58,084 bases of DNA, from positions 1 through 58,084 of the forward strand of contig CAYOSU010000010.1 of NCBI GenBank assembly GCA_964406735.1, in the 5' to 3' direction. This stretch comes from CAYOSU01 sp964406735. GTDB lineage: Bacteria > Bacillota > Clostridia > Christensenellales > CAMQZB01. Positions 16,553 through 25,093 of the stretch are shown here, one piece after another (the first letter of the stretch is position 1; each line of letters opens with the position of its first letter). The position numbers and the translations under genes were made by a program. The notes beneath the pieces were generated by a model. That model did not search any database, was not told the origin of the DNA, and was given only the letters and a program-made list of their open reading frames with translations.

Positions 16553-17188
16553 ATGGCAAGACTTAACGTAAACCCGACGAGAATGGAGCTTAAACGCTTA
16601 AAGACCCGTCTTTCGACGGCGACCCGAGGCTACAAGCTCCTCAAAGACAAATCGGACGAAATGATAAGGCAGTTCTCCATACTCATCCGCAAGAATAAGA
16701 GCTTGCGCGAAGAGGTGGAGAGAGGACTTGCCGACACGATGTCTGCGTTTACTCTCGCAAAAGCGTTGACCTCCGAGATACAGATAGAGGAGGCATTGGC
16801 GATACCTGCAAAGAGTGCGGAGATAAAGTGCGGCACGAAGAACGTCATGTCCGTCGCCGTCCCGTCCTTTGAGATAGTGGAGGGCGAAGGCTCGGGCGAC
16901 ACCTATCCTTACGCCTATTCGTCGGTAACGGGCGAGGCAGACTCCTCGATAAAGGCGCTGTCGAGCGTTTTGGAAAAGCTCATCGAGCTTGCCGAAACGG
17001 AGAAAGCGTGCAATATGCTGGCTGACGAGATAGAAAAGAACAAACGCCGTGTCAACGCCCTCGAATACGTCATGATACCTCAGCTTGAAGAAACGATAAA
17101 ATATATCCAGATGAAGCTTGAGGAGAACGACAGAGGCTCGAAGACAAGACTTATGAAGGTCAAGGAAATGATTGCCGACAGAACGTGA
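16553..17188 (+). CDS. ntpD: V-type ATPase subunit D (central rotor shaft)
   Basis: A 211-aa rotor shaft protein with the signature N-terminus NPTRMELKRLKTRLSTATRG and a C-terminal RRVNALEYVMIPQLEETIKY, which form the antiparallel coiled coil turning inside A3B3. It is the last gene of the operon, 6 nt after ntpB, followed by a terminator. No ntpH or ntpJ equivalents follow, in contrast to E. hirae. Confidence 0.95.
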   Translation: MARLNVNPTRMELKRLKTRLSTATRGYKLLKDKSDEMIRQFSILIRKNKSLREEVERGLADTMSAFTLAKALTSEIQIEEALAIPAKSAEIKCGTKNVMSVAVPSFEIVEGEGSGDTYPYAYSSVTGEADSSIKALSSVLEKLIELAETEKACNMLADEIEKNKRRVNALEYVMIPQLEETIKYIQMKLEENDRGSKTRLMKVKEMIADRT

Positions 17189-17228
17189 TCTGTTGCAAAA
17201 ACAAAGAGCATGTAAGCAAAAAAACAAG

Positions 17229-17258
17229 AAAAAAAGACCCTACGTCAGGGTCTTTTTT
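17229..17258 (+). terminator. Terminator of the V-ATPase operon
   Basis: AAAAAGACCC-tacgtca-GGGTCTTTTT followed by further T. Confidence 0.9.
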
Positions 17259-17304
17259 AACTCCAATGAGAGTTTGAAAGTGTCACACAAATAAAACAAC
17301 AAAA

Positions 17305-17333
17305 AAAGAGTCTCCCGAATAGGGAGACTCTTT
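17305..17333 (-). terminator. Terminator of the M29 aminopeptidase gene
   Basis: A perfect 12-bp stem AAAGAGTCTCCC/GGGAGACTCTTT; on the minus strand it runs into seven U. It can also act as a second stop for the ATPase operon. Confidence 0.88.
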
Positions 17334-17346
17334 CAAAACTACTATA

Positions 17347-18576
17347 TTAAATAACGAAATTTCCGTCCTTCATAACGAGCAACTTGCTGCCGTCCGAAAG
17401 TGTAGCCTCGACCTCGAGGTCGGAAGTACCCACCATAAAGTCAACGTGCTCGAGGCTGGAATTAAGACCGTGCTTGACGAGATCTTCAGGAGAAAGCGTC
17501 TCGCTCGATTTGCAGCAGGTAGGATATCCGTTGCCGAAAGCGAAGTGGCAGGAAGCGTTCTCGTCAAAGAGAGTCTCATAAAACAGCGTCTTCATGTTGG
17601 AGATAGGGGAATCGTACTGAACGAGAGCGATCTCGCCAAGGTAGTGCGAGCCCTCGTCTGTCTCGATGATGTTCCTGAGGAACGCCTCACCCTTTTCGGC
17701 GTGGAAGTCAACGATGCGACCGTTCTCAAATTTAAGCCAGAACTTGTCGATGATGTTGCCGCTGTTGCAAAGGGGGAGTGCGGAATAAAGCACGCCGTTG
17801 ATGTTGTTTCTGTCAGGTGCGGAGAATATCTCCTCGGTTGGGAGATTAGCCATAAACATAACGCCGTTCTTATCGGGCTCGTCTGCGGTAAGCCAAACGG
17901 AGTCAGGCATCATGCCGACCGTAAGGTCGGTTCCGAGCGAGTTTTTATAGTGCATAGATACGATTCCGGAGTTGTTGAGGATGTCCGTGCGACGCTTGCC
18001 GTTCTCGGAGAATTTCTTCCACTCTGCGATAGGGTCTTCTGCGTCGAGGCGCATAGCCGAGCAGATCATATTCCAAAGCTTCTCGACCGCCTCGTCGTCC
18101 GAAAGCTCTGGGAACATCTTTTTAGCCCACTGGACCTCTGGATAAGCGCAAACGCACCAACGTACCTTGTTGCCTGAGGTAGCCTCGAAGAACGGGCGGA
18201 ACGCAATGCGGCTTGCGACGTTGAATTTTTTGACCTTTTCGGGGTCGATCCCGTCGAATTTATCGGGGTTTTCGCTTACGATAGAGATAGAGCAAACGTC
18301 CTTGTCTGCGTAGTAATTTCTACCTTCCTTTTCGTGCTCGAAGATGTTGGTAAGCGTCTCAACGTCCTCGTGCTCGAAGCGCATACGGGAAAGGTCGTGA
18401 TCGATCCAGTTGATGATGACTCTCTTAGCGCCCATCTCGTAAGCCTTTTTCGCCATAACGTGAGCAAGCTCTTTTGTGTGAAGCGGTGCTCTTATGATGA
18501 GCATCTGGTCTTTTGTGAGGTTTACGCCGATCTTAAGAACGACGTCTGCAAATTTGTTTATTCTTGCGTTATCCAT
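17347..18576 (-). CDS. M29-family aminopeptidase
   Basis: A 409-aa cytosolic metallo-aminopeptidase of the AmpS/PepS/aminopeptidase T family, releasing N-terminal residues from short peptides. Family sequences seen include NLTKDQMLIIRAPLHTKELA at the N-terminus, FMANLPTEEIFSAPDRN in the middle and DEGSHYLGEIALV with FHFAFGNGYP-like metal-site regions near the C-terminus (ASCHFAFGNGYP). Length fits the family. AAAGGAGA precedes the ATG. It is monocistronic. Confidence 0.92.
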   Translation of the reverse strand: MDNARINKFADVVLKIGVNLTKDQMLIIRAPLHTKELAHVMAKKAYEMGAKRVIINWIDHDLSRMRFEHEDVETLTNIFEHEKEGRNYYADKDVCSISIVSENPDKFDGIDPEKVKKFNVASRIAFRPFFEATSGNKVRWCVCAYPEVQWAKKMFPELSDDEAVEKLWNMICSAMRLDAEDPIAEWKKFSENGKRRTDILNNSGIVSMHYKNSLGTDLTVGMMPDSVWLTADEPDKNGVMFMANLPTEEIFSAPDRNNINGVLYSALPLCNSGNIIDKFWLKFENGRIVDFHAEKGEAFLRNIIETDEGSHYLGEIALVQYDSPISNMKTLFYETLFDENASCHFAFGNGYPTCCKSSETLSPEDLVKHGLNSSLEHVDFMVGTSDLEVEATLSDGSKLLVMKDGNFVI

Positions 18577-18632
18577 AAGGTCTCTCCTTTGATTTTATAT
18601 TGATGATCAAGCTTATAACAATCGATACGTTA

Positions 18633-18661
18633 AGTATACAGGAAAACCGTCCGTTTTGCAA
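18633..18661 (-). promoter_or_regulatory. Promoter of the M29 aminopeptidase gene
   Basis: Minus strand TTGCAA (18661-18656), 17-bp spacer, TATACT (18638-18633), about 57 nt before the start codon. Confidence 0.7.
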
Positions 18662-18703
18662 AACAAAAACGGCGATTTTGTGCTTGCTGATAAAAAAAGC
18701 CTA

Positions 18704-18732
18704 TTGCAATCGTAATAAAAGTGTGATAAAAT
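18704..18732 (+). promoter_or_regulatory. Promoter of the GH20 gene
   Basis: TTGCAA (18704-18709), 17-bp spacer, TAAAAT (18727-18732), with TTAGGAGG further down as ribosome site. Confidence 0.65.
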
Positions 18733-18764
18733 TAAATAAGGTAAAGCGTTAGGAGGATAACAAT

Positions 18765-20276
18765 ATGATTCCTGAAATAAAAAAGCTGACGAAAACTGAC
18801 GTAAAAATAAGACTTGGCAGACTGTTGTTGAAAGAAACTACGTTCAACGGACTTGAAGACACCGTCGCAATTTTGAATAATAGCCTTTGCGGCGATGCGG
18901 AAATTCCCGTTCTAGTAGAGAAAATTACGGGCGACGAGGAAAAGTATACCTTTTCCGTAAACTGCGAAAGGATAAGGATACAAGCGACCGAAAAGGGCGT
19001 TTACGACGCATTTTCCACACTTTTAGGGCTAATAGAAAAAGATGCCGACGGCTCGTATATTACCGAGTGCGAGATAGAGGACGAGGCGAGATTTGCCCAC
19101 CGAGGCTTTATGCTCGACGTAGCGAGACACTTCCAGACGGTAGATACCGTGAAGTGCGTTCTCGACATGCTGTTCAAATTAAAGCTCAACGTTTTCCATT
19201 GGCATTTGTCCGACGACCAAGGCTTCAGAATAATGCTCCCCGCCTACGAGGCTATGGCTGAAAACGCTTCAAAAAGAGCGTATTCATATGTAGGCGGCTT
19301 CAAATACGCCCATTCCGACGAAACGCCTCATAGCGGCATATATTCCGTCGAGGAGATAAGGGACGTCTTAGCGTACGCAAAGGCGAGGGGAATAAAGGTA
19401 ATTCCCGAGATAGACCTTCCCGGTCACTTCTCGGCAGTTCTGTCCTCTCATCCCGAGTATACCTGCGAGGGCAAACCGTTTGAAGTTCCCGGAAGCTATG
19501 GCATCCTGCAGAATACCCTTTGCTTAGGAAACGACGAGGCGAGAGAGTTCGCAAAGGGCTTGCTTCTTGCGGTAGCGAGAGTTTTCGAGACCGACCTTAT
19601 GCACGTCGGCTTTGACGAGATAAGAACTGATAAGCTCAAAAATTGTCCCAAGTGTCAGGCGAGGAAGAAAGCGCTCGGCATAAAGACCGAACGCCAGCTC
19701 ATAGGTGCATTCAGAGAGGAAGTAAGGGATTACCTTCTTGAAAACGGCGTAAAGATAATCTGCTGGAACGACGGACTTGACGAGGTAGATAACAAGGCGA
19801 CCGTACAGCACTGGAAGCCGGGTACGGCGAAGCTGACGGCAAAGCGCATAAACGCAGGTCAGAAGATGATAATCTCCGACTTCATGCACTATTATTGCGA
19901 CTATCCCTACTGCATGACGCCGCTCAAAAAGACCTACGAGTTTGACCCCGTAATGAAGGGCGTAGAAAAGCCCGAGAACATCGTCGGCATAGAAGCTCCC
20001 CTTTGGGCAGAGTGGGTAGAAGGTCCCGACAAAGTGTACTTCTACGCAACTTACCGTATGGCTGCGCTTGCGGAGACCGCTTGGAACGAGCAAAAACGCC
20101 CGTATAGCGAGTTTATAAAGGACTTGCGCATGAATGACGAGTATTACTTTGGTAGAAAGCTTGATATTCCAGACGAGATATTGACCCCGAGAAAGAGAGT
20201 TTCAAGGCTGTTTGCCTTTATGGGAAGCGACTGGAATTTGGAGCTTAACGAGTGGAAAAATAGGACCAATAATTAA
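18765..20276 (+). CDS. GH20 family hexosaminidase, apparently cytoplasmic
   Basis: A 503-aa glycoside hydrolase of family 20. An N-terminal alpha/beta domain (about 1-105) is followed by the TIM barrel beginning FAHRGFMLDVARHF, with the typical LNVFHWHLSDDQGFR and VIPEIDLPGHFSAV. The catalytic Asp-Glu pair is in HVGFDEIR (around residue 283); the usual form is HxGGDE, so the second Gly is replaced by Phe. There is no signal peptide, so it probably cleaves imported amino-sugar oligosaccharides or recycled cell-wall fragments. Likely beta-N-acetylhexosaminidase activity, but the altered motif leaves specificity open. Confidence 0.88.
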   Translation: MIPEIKKLTKTDVKIRLGRLLLKETTFNGLEDTVAILNNSLCGDAEIPVLVEKITGDEEKYTFSVNCERIRIQATEKGVYDAFSTLLGLIEKDADGSYITECEIEDEARFAHRGFMLDVARHFQTVDTVKCVLDMLFKLKLNVFHWHLSDDQGFRIMLPAYEAMAENASKRAYSYVGGFKYAHSDETPHSGIYSVEEIRDVLAYAKARGIKVIPEIDLPGHFSAVLSSHPEYTCEGKPFEVPGSYGILQNTLCLGNDEAREFAKGLLLAVARVFETDLMHVGFDEIRTDKLKNCPKCQARKKALGIKTERQLIGAFREEVRDYLLENGVKIICWNDGLDEVDNKATVQHWKPGTAKLTAKRINAGQKMIISDFMHYYCDYPYCMTPLKKTYEFDPVMKGVEKPENIVGIEAPLWAEWVEGPDKVYFYATYRMAALAETAWNEQKRPYSEFIKDLRMNDEYYFGRKLDIPDEILTPRKRVSRLFAFMGSDWNLELNEWKNRTNN

Positions 20277-20383
20277 AAAAGTATAAAGACAAAGCCCTGC
20301 AAAATATTGCGGAGCTTTCGCAATATATAGCCGTTTTCAGCGAAAAATACAGTGATTTTTGTCCTTAATAGCCACGAAATCGT

Positions 20384-20412
20384 TTGAAATTTTCGTTGAA
20401 AGGTGATAAAAT
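20384..20412 (+). promoter_or_regulatory. Promoter of the MATE exporter gene
   Basis: TTGAAA (20384-20389), 17-bp spacer, TAAAAT (20407-20412) with TGa directly upstream: a near-consensus extended promoter. It lies upstream of a terminator hairpin rather than directly before the gene. Confidence 0.7.
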
Positions 20413-20434
20413 ATCAAAAGTGTGTTTCCTGAAA

Positions 20435-20480
20435 AGGTGTAAGTCCGACTTCGTCGGATTTACGCCTTTTTTGTTTTTTT
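20435..20480 (+). terminator. Leader terminator (candidate attenuator) before the MATE gene
   Basis: A 14-bp stem (20435-20448 with 20454-20467, two wobble pairs) with loop CTTCG is followed by T6-G-T7. It begins about 15 nt after the predicted start point and ends 10 nt before the AAGGAGG of the MATE gene, so transcription of that gene must pass through it. It could also terminate read-through from the GH20 gene. Confidence 0.8.
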
Positions 20481-20495
20481 AAGGAGGTATATTTC

Positions 20496-21899
20496 ATGGA
20501 AGACAACAAGACAACTGCGCTCGATAGCGAAAAAGTAGGCAGGTTAATGGCAAAATACGCCGTTCCTTGCATAATCTCACTGCTCGTCGGTGCGCTGTAT
20601 AACATCGTGGATCAGATATTCATTGCAAACGCCGACTACTTAGGCTCATACGGCAATGCGGCGAACACGGCGGTATTTCCGCTGACTGTCATTGCGCTCG
20701 GCATAGCGGTCATGATAGGGGACGGCTGTTGTGCGTTCGTCAGCCTCTCGCTCGGAAGAGAAAAGGCAAGCGACGCCTCGAAGTCCGTCGGCAACGCAAT
20801 AACGCTTTGCGTTGCGTCGAGCGTAGTGTTGACCGCCGTATATCTTCTTTTCGACGATGCGATATTGACTGCTTTCGGCGGCAACGTCAACGAAGAGACC
20901 TTCACGATGTCCAAGGAGTATTTTTTCTGGATAACCCTCGGCATTCCCTTTTATATGTTCGGGCAAGCGATGAATCCCGTCATTCGTGCGGACGGCAGTC
21001 CGAAATTTGCGATGCTCTCAACGCTCATAGGCGCTGTGATAAATATCATCTTAGATCCGATATTCATCTTCACATTCAAGTTAGGAATGATGGGAGCTGC
21101 CGTCGCAACGGTGATAGGACAAATAGCAACGGCAATATTTGCGATAGCGTATCTTTTAAGAGCAAAGATAATAAAGCCCAAAAAGAGTGACCTTAAGCTC
21201 GACGGCAAGATAGTTTCCAAAACGCTTTCGCTGGGACTTTGCAGCTTCTTGGCGCAAATATCCCTCGTTGCGGCAATGGCGGCAATAAACAACATGGTGT
21301 GCAAATACGGCGCAATTGACGAGGTCTTCGGCAAAGAGGAGTACGCCCAGATCCCTATGGCGGTAGTCGGCATCGTCATGAAGTTCTTCCAGATAGTCAT
21401 CTCGATAGTGATAGGCATGGCGGCAGGCTGTATCCCGATTGTCGGCTATAATATGGGCGCAGAACGCTATAAGACGGTAAAAAAGCTGTTCACTATGCTG
21501 ATAGCGTGCGAGGCGCTTCTTGGCTTAGTAGCCTTAATTACCGTCGAGTGCTTCCCTCAAAGCCTGATTGCGATATTCGGAGCCAAAAACGAGAGCGTAT
21601 ATTACACTGACTTTGCGATAAAAGCCTTTCGTATTTACCTTTGCATGATGATACTTGCCTGCGTAAACAAGGCGACCTTCATTTTTTTGCAAGCGATGGG
21701 GAACGCCGTCGAATCGACTATGCTTTCCATGGTACGAGAAATAGTCTTCGGCGTAGGCTTTGCCCTGCTTTTACCGCCCTTTTTCGGGCTTGACGGCGTG
21801 CTTTACTCGATGCCTGCGTCAGATATATGCACGGCAGTCATCTCCGCCGTCATAATAATACGAACCTACAAAAAGCTCAACAAAGCTGCCGAAAAATAA
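20496..21899 (+). CDS. MATE-family multidrug efflux transporter
   Basis: A 467-aa, 12-helix membrane antiporter of the MATE family (DinF/NorM-like branch), exporting drugs or metabolites in exchange for Na+ or H+. Two homologous six-helix halves are visible, each starting with a conserved NIVDQIFIA / PIVGYNMGAERY-type segment. The N-terminus AKYAVPCIISLLVGALYNIVD is typical of clostridial MATE proteins. AAGGAGG precedes the ATG. The leader contains an intrinsic terminator, suggesting conditional expression. Substrate unknown. Confidence 0.93.
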   Translation: MEDNKTTALDSEKVGRLMAKYAVPCIISLLVGALYNIVDQIFIANADYLGSYGNAANTAVFPLTVIALGIAVMIGDGCCAFVSLSLGREKASDASKSVGNAITLCVASSVVLTAVYLLFDDAILTAFGGNVNEETFTMSKEYFFWITLGIPFYMFGQAMNPVIRADGSPKFAMLSTLIGAVINIILDPIFIFTFKLGMMGAAVATVIGQIATAIFAIAYLLRAKIIKPKKSDLKLDGKIVSKTLSLGLCSFLAQISLVAAMAAINNMVCKYGAIDEVFGKEEYAQIPMAVVGIVMKFFQIVISIVIGMAAGCIPIVGYNMGAERYKTVKKLFTMLIACEALLGLVALITVECFPQSLIAIFGAKNESVYYTDFAIKAFRIYLCMMILACVNKATFIFLQAMGNAVESTMLSMVREIVFGVGFALLLPPFFGLDGVLYSMPASDICTAVISAVIIIRTYKKLNKAAEK

Positions 21900-22078
21900 G
21901 AGTTTTCCTAACCGTAGAATGTTGTGCTGCTGCCACTAAAAATATACACAAAAAATGTCGCTTATAACGCTCGACTTCATCATTTGATCTCCCTTATTAA
22001 GTAAAAGCGATCCGCATTATTGCCTCCTTTGTGTAAAGGAAGGTGGCTCGGCGCTTGAACTCCGAGGCGAGGGATTGT
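21900..22078. repeat. Gene-free stretch with hairpin repeat family A, copy 3 (22022-22078)
   Basis: GCCTCCTTTGTGTAAAGGAAGG is followed by the stem CTCGG/CCGAG around CGCTTGAACT and then the GAGGGATTG tail. Flanking DNA has no supported gene. This copy has an expanded, imperfect loop. Confidence 0.6.
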
Positions 22079-22185
22079 TGCTTTCAAACGTTTAAGTCAA
22101 CTGCAGAAGAGGATAAAGGTTTACCTTGATCGAAAAATAAGATCCCACGTATTCCCACAAATAGCGTTTTCTATGCCATACACGG

Positions 22186-22214
22186 TTGTAATTTTCAAAT
22201 AAAAGTTGTAAAAT
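22186..22214 (+). promoter_or_regulatory. Promoter of the broken AraC gene, start point close to the ATG
   Basis: TTGTAA (22186-22191), 17-bp spacer, TAAAAT (22209-22214). The ATG lies 9 nt after the -10 and no ribosome site is present. Confidence 0.6.
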
Positions 22215-22223
22215 ACAAAAATT

Positions 22224-23447
22224 ATGGCAAAGACTACAGAATATATCAATAATATGTGCGAGCTCAGCACATCACTTTTTGGCTATCCCGTCCGCTATTT
22301 GAGCGACTCCTATGGCGACATAGAGATATTGTCGAGTATTTTACACAAGTTCAAGGCTGACGGCAAGAAGATAAACTACCGTGTTTACGCAAACTCATTC
22401 ATACACGGCTAAGTCGAACTCGACGGCGGTTGCCTTTTGGTAGGCCCTGCGGTAGTTGACGTTTGCGATATGGCTGTAGCCAAAAAGCTCATAAGCTCCT
22501 TTTACCGCAACTACTCCGCAACCGATGACGAAGCCGACGGCAAGATGCAACACGCTGTAGAGAACGCGCGCTACGTCTCCGTCGGACGTTTTATTGCCGA
22601 GCTTTGCCTGATAGCATCCCCGTTTTTCGACGAGCCGATATCTCCCGACGACGTGCTCGGCGAAGCCAAGCTTGAAAAAGGCGCAAAGGCTTTGGGCGAG
22701 AACGTAATAGAAAAAGAGCGGGACAGACTGTACTTCGGCGGCGAGCAGAGCGATATGTATAACATAGAAAGCACCGTTGCGTCGTACGTAAGAAAAGGGG
22801 AGACGGAAAAGCTCCTCGACTATCTCTATACCGTCAATTACTTCACCGTCCGCTTCGGCTCGGATTCGCTGAGGTACCTCAAAAACTCGGCGATAATCCT
22901 CAATAATATCCTGAACCGAGCGGCGATAGAGGGCGGCGTTTCAAAGGTGTTCTGCTTCCAGCTCGGCGAGATAAACATCCAGCAGATAGAGGCTTGCACG
23001 TCGATAGAGACCCTCAACGTAGTTGCGATGAGCTTTGCGAGGGAGTATTGCGAAAAGGTACGCAAGATCCGCGGTATGCTCACCGATTATGACGACATCA
23101 ACGCCGCCATACGCTATATAGACGAGCATCTGCACGAGCGTATCAAGGTCTCCGACGTTGCCAAGACGGTATTTTTGTCCCCCGAGTACCTCTCCGTAAA
23201 GTTCCATAAGGCTGTCGGCGATACCATTCCGTCGTACATCAACCGCCGTAAGATAGAAAAGGCAAAGGACTTACTGACCCTTTCGGAAATGCCCGTCGGC
23301 GAAATATCCGAATACTTGGCGTTCTCATCGCAAAGCTACTTCCAGAATATCTTCAAAAAATACTTCGGAATGACGCCGAAAGAGTACAGAGAGTCCGCTT
23401 TTTCCGCTGATTCCGAAAAAGAGTCGGGCAAATTCATTCAACCGTAA
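22224..23447 (+). pseudogene. AraC-family regulator interrupted by an in-frame TAA
   Basis: The frame starting at 22224 reads 62 codons to ...SFIHG, meets TAA at 22410-22412, and then continues in the same frame with VELDGGCLLVGPAVVDV through to a complete C-terminal AraC double helix-turn-helix (about residues 290-395; ends GMTPKEYRESAF). No insertion or deletion is needed, only one base change (for instance from GAA, CAA or AAA). The second part has only a TTG at 22437 or later ATGs as alternative starts, none with a good ribosome site. It is a recent pseudogene, a sequencing error, or a gene now making only the C-terminal part. Confidence 0.75.
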
Positions 23448-23460
23448 ATAAGACGACAAA

Positions 23461-23496
23461 AAAAGACGGTTCGGAAATATCCGAGCCGTCTTATGT
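23461..23496 (-). terminator. Terminator of glyS (usable in both directions)
   Basis: An 11-bp stem AGACGGTTCGG/CCGAGCCGTCT with an AAATAT-type loop; on the minus strand it runs into a U7 tract. On the plus strand the tail is weak (TATGTTATGTT). Confidence 0.82.
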
Positions 23497-23505
23497 TATG
23501 TTTTC

Positions 23506-24900
23506 TTAAAATTCCATTGCCTTTTCAACGTACGCTCTGATGTCGGAAATCTTAATGCGCTCCTGAGCCATCGTATCACGGTTTCTGATAGTAACGGTCT
23601 CGTCCTCGAGGGTATCGAAGTCGATAGTAACTGCGAACGGAGTGCCGATCTCGTCCTCTCTTCTGTAACGCTTACCGATCGAGCCTGCCTCGTCGTAGTC
23701 GCACATAAAGTACTTGGAAAGCTCTGCGTAGACCTCTCTTGCCTTGTCTCCGAGCTTCTTCTGGAGAGGAAGAACGGCAACCTTGAAAGGTGCGAGAGCG
23801 GGGTGGAGGTGCATAACGACTCTTGTGTCGCCGCCCTCGAGAGTTTCCTCGTCATAAGCCTCCGTCAGGAATGCGAGCGTAACTCTGTCGGCACCCAAAG
23901 AGGGCTCGATAACGTACGGAACATAATGCTCGTTGGTCTCGGGGTCCATATATTCGATGCTCTTGCCCGACGTTTTAGCGTGGCAGGTAAGGTCATAGTT
24001 AGTTCTGTCCGCAATACCCCAAAGCTCGCCGAAGCCGAAAGCGAAGTTATACTCGAAGTCGGTCGTTGCCTTAGAATAGAACGCAAGTTCCTCGGGATCG
24101 TGATCACGGAGTCTGAGGTTTTCCTTCTTGATTCCGAGGTTATAAAGCCAGTTAGCGCAATAGTCCTTCCAATAAGCGAACCACTCGAGATCGGTGTCGG
24201 GCTTGCAGAAGAATTCAAGCTCCATCTGCTCGAACTCACGGATACGGAAGATAAAGTTACCGGGCGTAATCTCGTTTCTAAACGACTTACCGACCTGTGC
24301 AACGCCGAACGGGAGCTTTCTTCTCGTAGAACGCTGAACGTTGAGGAAGTTTACGAAGATTCCCTGCGCCGTCTCGGGACGGAGATAAATTGTTGCCGCC
24401 GTGTCCTCGTTAACGCCTTGGAAGGTCTTGAACATAAGGTTGAACTTTCTTATCGGAGTAAAGTCGCTCTTTCCGCAAACGGGGCAGACGATGTTATGCT
24501 CGACGATATAGTCGTACATCTTCTCGTTAGACCAGCCTGCGACCTCTTCGACGCAGTCGTGCTTCTGCATATACTTTTCGATAAGGTCGTCCGCACGGTG
24601 TCTTGCCTTGCACGCCTTGCAGTCCATAAGGGGGTCGTTGAAGTTAGAGATATGACCGCTCGCCTTCCAGACCTCGGGGTTCATGAGGATAGCGCTGTCG
24701 AGACCTACGTTATAGGGATTTTCCTGAACGAATTTTCTCCACCAAGCCCTCTTGATGTTGTTTTTGAGTTCTACGCCCAAAGGGCCGTAGTCCCAGGAGT
24801 TAGCGAGTCCGCCGTAGATCTCGCTTCCGGGGAAAATAAAGCCGCGGCTCTTGCAGAGTGCGACGAGCTTGTCCATAGTAACTGCTCTTTTTTCAGACAT
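23506..24900 (-). CDS. glyS: Glycyl-tRNA synthetase, class II homodimeric type
   Basis: A 464-aa alpha2-type enzyme charging tRNA-Gly. The N-terminus LVALCKSRGFIFPGSEIYGG and motif 1-3 regions (LRPETAQGIFVNF; FRNEITPGNFIFRIREFEQME; EPSLGADRVTLAFL) are complete, followed by an anticodon-binding domain. The ATG at 24900 has GGAG 12 nt upstream; an in-frame ATG at 24921 is inferior. The promoter is near-consensus. I saw no T-box leader, as only about 40 nt lie between start point and ATG. Confidence 0.95.
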   Translation of the reverse strand: MSEKRAVTMDKLVALCKSRGFIFPGSEIYGGLANSWDYGPLGVELKNNIKRAWWRKFVQENPYNVGLDSAILMNPEVWKASGHISNFNDPLMDCKACKARHRADDLIEKYMQKHDCVEEVAGWSNEKMYDYIVEHNIVCPVCGKSDFTPIRKFNLMFKTFQGVNEDTAATIYLRPETAQGIFVNFLNVQRSTRRKLPFGVAQVGKSFRNEITPGNFIFRIREFEQMELEFFCKPDTDLEWFAYWKDYCANWLYNLGIKKENLRLRDHDPEELAFYSKATTDFEYNFAFGFGELWGIADRTNYDLTCHAKTSGKSIEYMDPETNEHYVPYVIEPSLGADRVTLAFLTEAYDEETLEGGDTRVVMHLHPALAPFKVAVLPLQKKLGDKAREVYAELSKYFMCDYDEAGSIGKRYRREDEIGTPFAVTIDFDTLEDETVTIRNRDTMAQERIKISDIRAYVEKAMEF

Positions 24901-24938
24901 TTGGATATATCTCCTACACAAATAATAATTTCAAACTA

Positions 24939-24967
24939 AGTATATCTTCATTCCGAAAAATAGTCAA
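24939..24967 (-). promoter_or_regulatory. Promoter of glyS
   Basis: Minus strand TTGACT (24967-24962), 17-bp spacer, TATACT (24944-24939). Confidence 0.78.
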
Positions 24968-24975
24968 ACAAAATG

Positions 24976-25003
24976 ATTTGCCCGAGGCTAAACTCGGGCA
25001 AAT
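24976..25003 (-). terminator. Perfect 11-bp hairpin downstream of the Cys-rich peptide gene
   Basis: ATTTGCCCGAG (24976-24986), 6-nt loop, CTCGGGCAAAT (24993-25003). On the minus strand it is followed by CATTTTGTTTG. It separates the Cys-rich gene from the glyS promoter and is probably a terminator, although the U-run is short. Confidence 0.55.
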
Positions 25004-25093
25004 TTCCGTCTGCTTTCGTGCATAAAGGGTCAAAAAGTAAGAATATTGCGAGCAAACCTTCAGTTCAGACCCTTTTCATATGTAGTTAAAGAT

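Noticed and set aside
17446..18177. 243-codon plus-strand frame inside the M29 gene
   Set aside because: It is antisense to an intact, conserved aminopeptidase and has no family match that I can recognise.
22410..22412. Recoded stop (selenocysteine, pyrrolysine or altered code) in the AraC gene
   Set aside because: The codon is TAA, all other genes use TAA, TGA and TAG as stops normally, and no recoding structure is seen; a simple nonsense change is likelier.
24901..25093. T-box leader upstream of glyS
   Set aside because: The promoter lies about 40 nt before the start and no GGTGG-type antiterminator sequence is visible.
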